A stretch of 7,859 nt of DNA, taken from an uncultured Clostridia bacterium (GTDB lineage Bacteria; Bacillota; Clostridia; Oscillospirales; Oscillospiraceae). Under the pieces are notes generated by a model, which was not told the origin of the DNA, did no database searches, and saw only the letters and a program-made list of their open reading frames with translations. The stretch is from positions 1-7,859 of the forward strand of contig CALBJG010000157.1 in the NCBI GenBank assembly GCA_937892865.1. The letters run 5' to 3'. Each line of letters starts with the position of its first letter. Position 1 is the first letter of the stretch. This document shows, piece after piece, positions 6,864-7,859 of the stretch. The position numbers were made by a program, and so were the translations under genes.

Positions 6864-6909
6864 CCTCATCAGTCTCGCTATCGCTCGACAGCTTCCCCTC
6901 GGGGGAAGC
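6864..6909 (-). repeat. Double-hairpin repeat, copy C (inverted; forms the 3' end of DUF559)
   Basis: Read on the minus strand: hairpin 1 GCTTCCCC (6909-6902) with GGGGAAGC (6898-6891), then CTGTCGAGCGATAGCGAGAC as a diverged second stem, then TGATGAGG (to 6864; only seven of the eight bases match GGATGAGG). It is opposite in direction to copy B, with about 69 bases (6795-6863) between them in which I see no gene and no convincing promoter. Its first 32 or so bases are the last codons (FPRGEAVER) and TAG stop of the DUF559 gene. It abuts a run of seven T (6911-6917). Confidence 0.85.
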
Positions 6910-7255
6910 GTTTTTTTGCTTCCATATCGATCTTCTCGCAAACACTTTGAAATTGCTGCAAAACTTCCGTATTTGTAAACCGTAACACACAAAGTCCCTG
7001 GGATTCCAAATACTTGGTTCGAACGGCATCCTTTTTCATTTCTTCCGGTTCATAATGTTGTGAACCGTCCAATTCCACGACTATTTTTGCCTTATGGCAA
7101 TAGAAATCTACAATATAACTGCCAATTACATACTGCCTGCGAAATTGAAGCGAATATCTTTTTAAGAAATTATGCCATAAGAGGTTTTCCTCTTTTGTCA
7201 TATTCCTTCGCAGCGCCTGGGAGATGCCAGTTAAACCTTTATTTCTTTCCATCAT
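6878..7255 (-). CDS. DUF559 endonuclease-like protein (Vsr/PD-(D/E)XK fold)
   Basis: 125 residues from ATG 7255-7253, which overlaps the stop of the upstream activator gene as ATGA; ATG 7252-7250 is an equal alternative. The ribosome site is weak, so translation probably depends on coupling. The DUF559 pattern is clear: RRNMTKEENLLWHNF (residues 16-30), FRRQYVIGSYIVDFYC with D50, IVVELDGSQH with E61, D63 and H67, and GLCVLRFTNTEV with R92, as in Vsr-like nuclease folds. No target DNA or partner is known. The natural C-terminus seems replaced: residues 117-125 (FPRGEAVER) and the stop come from repeat copy C. Hand-counted GC over 6961-7200 is 89/240 (37%), against 53% and 58% in two 60-base rows of the next gene, suggesting a foreign origin. 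Confidence 0.9.
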   Translation of the reverse strand: MMERNKGLTGISQALRRNMTKEENLLWHNFLKRYSLQFRRQYVIGSYIVDFYCHKAKIVVELDGSQHYEPEEMKKDAVRTKYLESQGLCVLRFTNTEVLQQFQSVCEKIDMEAKKRFPRGEAVER

Positions 7256-7859
7256 CCCTGGGAACTGGGAAACAGGCTTGCGTCCGTATGGGGCAGGAAG
7301 CAAGCCGCCACGAAACTGTCCATATAACCGGGGTAAGTACTAAGTTCCAGATAGGTCATATTGGCAGCCACTTCGTGACATTTTTCATTTGCCTGGTCGC
7401 TGATGACCATGGCATAGGCGCCGGTAAGAGAGGAGTTGCCGATATAGTGATACTTTTCCAGTTCCACATCGGGAAGCATACCAATGTTGATGGCATTTTT
7501 CATATTGATGCCGCTGCCGATACCGCCGGCGACCACCACTTTATCGATGCACTCCACGGTCATATCCACGCTTTCCAAAAGCGTAGCAATGCCGGAGAAA
7601 ATAGCGCCCTTGGCACGGATAAAGTTATCAATATCCACCTCGTTGATGGAAACTTCCCTGCCGGTCTCAGACTCCTTTTCAAAAGCGATCACATACCGAC
7701 CCATACCGTGCTCGTCCCGCTTGACTCTTGCGCCCTCCCGGGAGAACTGACCCCGGGCGTTGATGATGCCGGTGCGGAACAGTTCGGAAATAATATCGAT
7801 GATACCGCTGCCGCAGATACCCACCGGCCGCTGGCCTTCGTCACCCACGATGGTCAGGC
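7252..7859 (-). CDS. C-terminal part of a RACo-type ASKHA corrinoid activator, 5' end outside window
   Basis: About 202 codons are visible up to the TGA at 7254-7252; the frame is open to the right edge, so the N-terminal part (in the family a 2Fe-2S ferredoxin-like domain, linker and start of the ASKHA domain) lies outside. Motifs seen are VGICGSGIIDIISELF, FIRAKGAIFSGIATLL, the glycine-rich VVVAGGIGSGINMKNAINIG, YIGNSSLTGAYAM, and the typical end TYLELSTYPGYMDSF with FLPHTDASLFPS. The family uses ATP to drive reductive reactivation of Co(II) corrinoid proteins in methyltransferase or Wood-Ljungdahl systems. Whether this one serves CoFeSP (acsV-like) or a methyltransferase corrinoid protein cannot be told, so no symbol is given. 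A GTG at 7848 is not the true start because conserved sequence continues upstream. It is likely co-transcribed with DUF559 and DUF3786. Confidence 0.88.
   Translation of the reverse strand, partial: LTIVGDEGQRPVGICGSGIIDIISELFRTGIINARGQFSREGARVKRDEHGMGRYVIAFEKESETGREVSINEVDIDNFIRAKGAIFSGIATLLESVDMTVECIDKVVVAGGIGSGINMKNAINIGMLPDVELEKYHYIGNSSLTGAYAMVISDQANEKCHEVAANMTYLELSTYPGYMDSFVAACFLPHTDASLFPSSQG

Noticed and set aside
6335..6909. CRISPR array
   Set aside because: Copies are irregularly spaced, in both orientations, diverged, and without uniform spacers or cas genes.
6891..6917. Plus-strand intrinsic terminator (GC hairpin followed by seven T)
   Set aside because: The hairpin is part of repeat copy C and there is no plus-strand gene upstream to terminate; it might still stop antisense transcription.
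7256..7303. N-terminal extension of DUF559 into the activator gene
   Set aside because: It would overlap the activator coding end by about 50 bases; the ATGA junction at 7255 is the more usual arrangement.

Overview
The window looks like chromosomal DNA of a mid-GC anaerobic Clostridia, probably a gut Oscillospirales-type bacterium. The reasons are the gene families present (a NAT_N/GNAT_C-type acyltransferase, a DUF3786 protein, and a RACo-type corrinoid activator C-terminus), strong AAGGAG/GGGAGG ribosome sites, and palindromic repeats that I associate from memory with gut Clostridia. No taxonomic search was possible. There are no rRNA or tRNA genes, CRISPR arrays or transposase genes.

Left part (1-4981): a minus-strand acyltransferase-family gene, cut by the left edge, is divergent from an sbcD-sbcC operon. 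The roughly 150 bp between them holds a promoter for each direction. SbcD (Mre11-like nuclease) and SbcC (Rad50-like ATPase with a CPVC zinc hook) overlap by ATGA and keep all key motifs. A strong hairpin terminator closes the operon.

Middle (4982-5914): a near-consensus promoter (TTTACA-17-TATAAT) drives an MgtC/SapB-family membrane protein that starts at TTG. It is followed by a compact nested-palindrome element and a bidirectional terminator shared with the convergent minus-strand genes.

Right part (5914-7859): three minus-strand genes, in transcription order: the C-terminal part of a RACo/ASKHA-type corrinoid activator (cut by the right edge), a small DUF559 (Vsr-like fold) endonuclease overlapping it by ATGA, and a DUF3786 protein. 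This part carries at least three copies of one short double-hairpin repeat. One copy lies in frame inside the DUF3786 gene, next to further palindromes, adding about 60-70 residues. Two copies lie in inverted orientation between DUF559 and DUF3786, and one of these supplies the last residues and stop codon of DUF559. DUF559 is clearly more AT-rich than its neighbours (about 37% GC over 6961-7200, against 53% and 58% in two sampled 60-base rows of the activator gene).

The best candidate for something new is therefore the DUF559-plus-palindromic-repeat cassette, apparently wedged into an activator-DUF3786 operon, together with the protein-coding insertion of the same repeat family, which resembles the in-frame palindromic elements of Rickettsia. 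The mechanism is inference; the repeat copies, reading frames, overlaps and base-composition step are seen directly.
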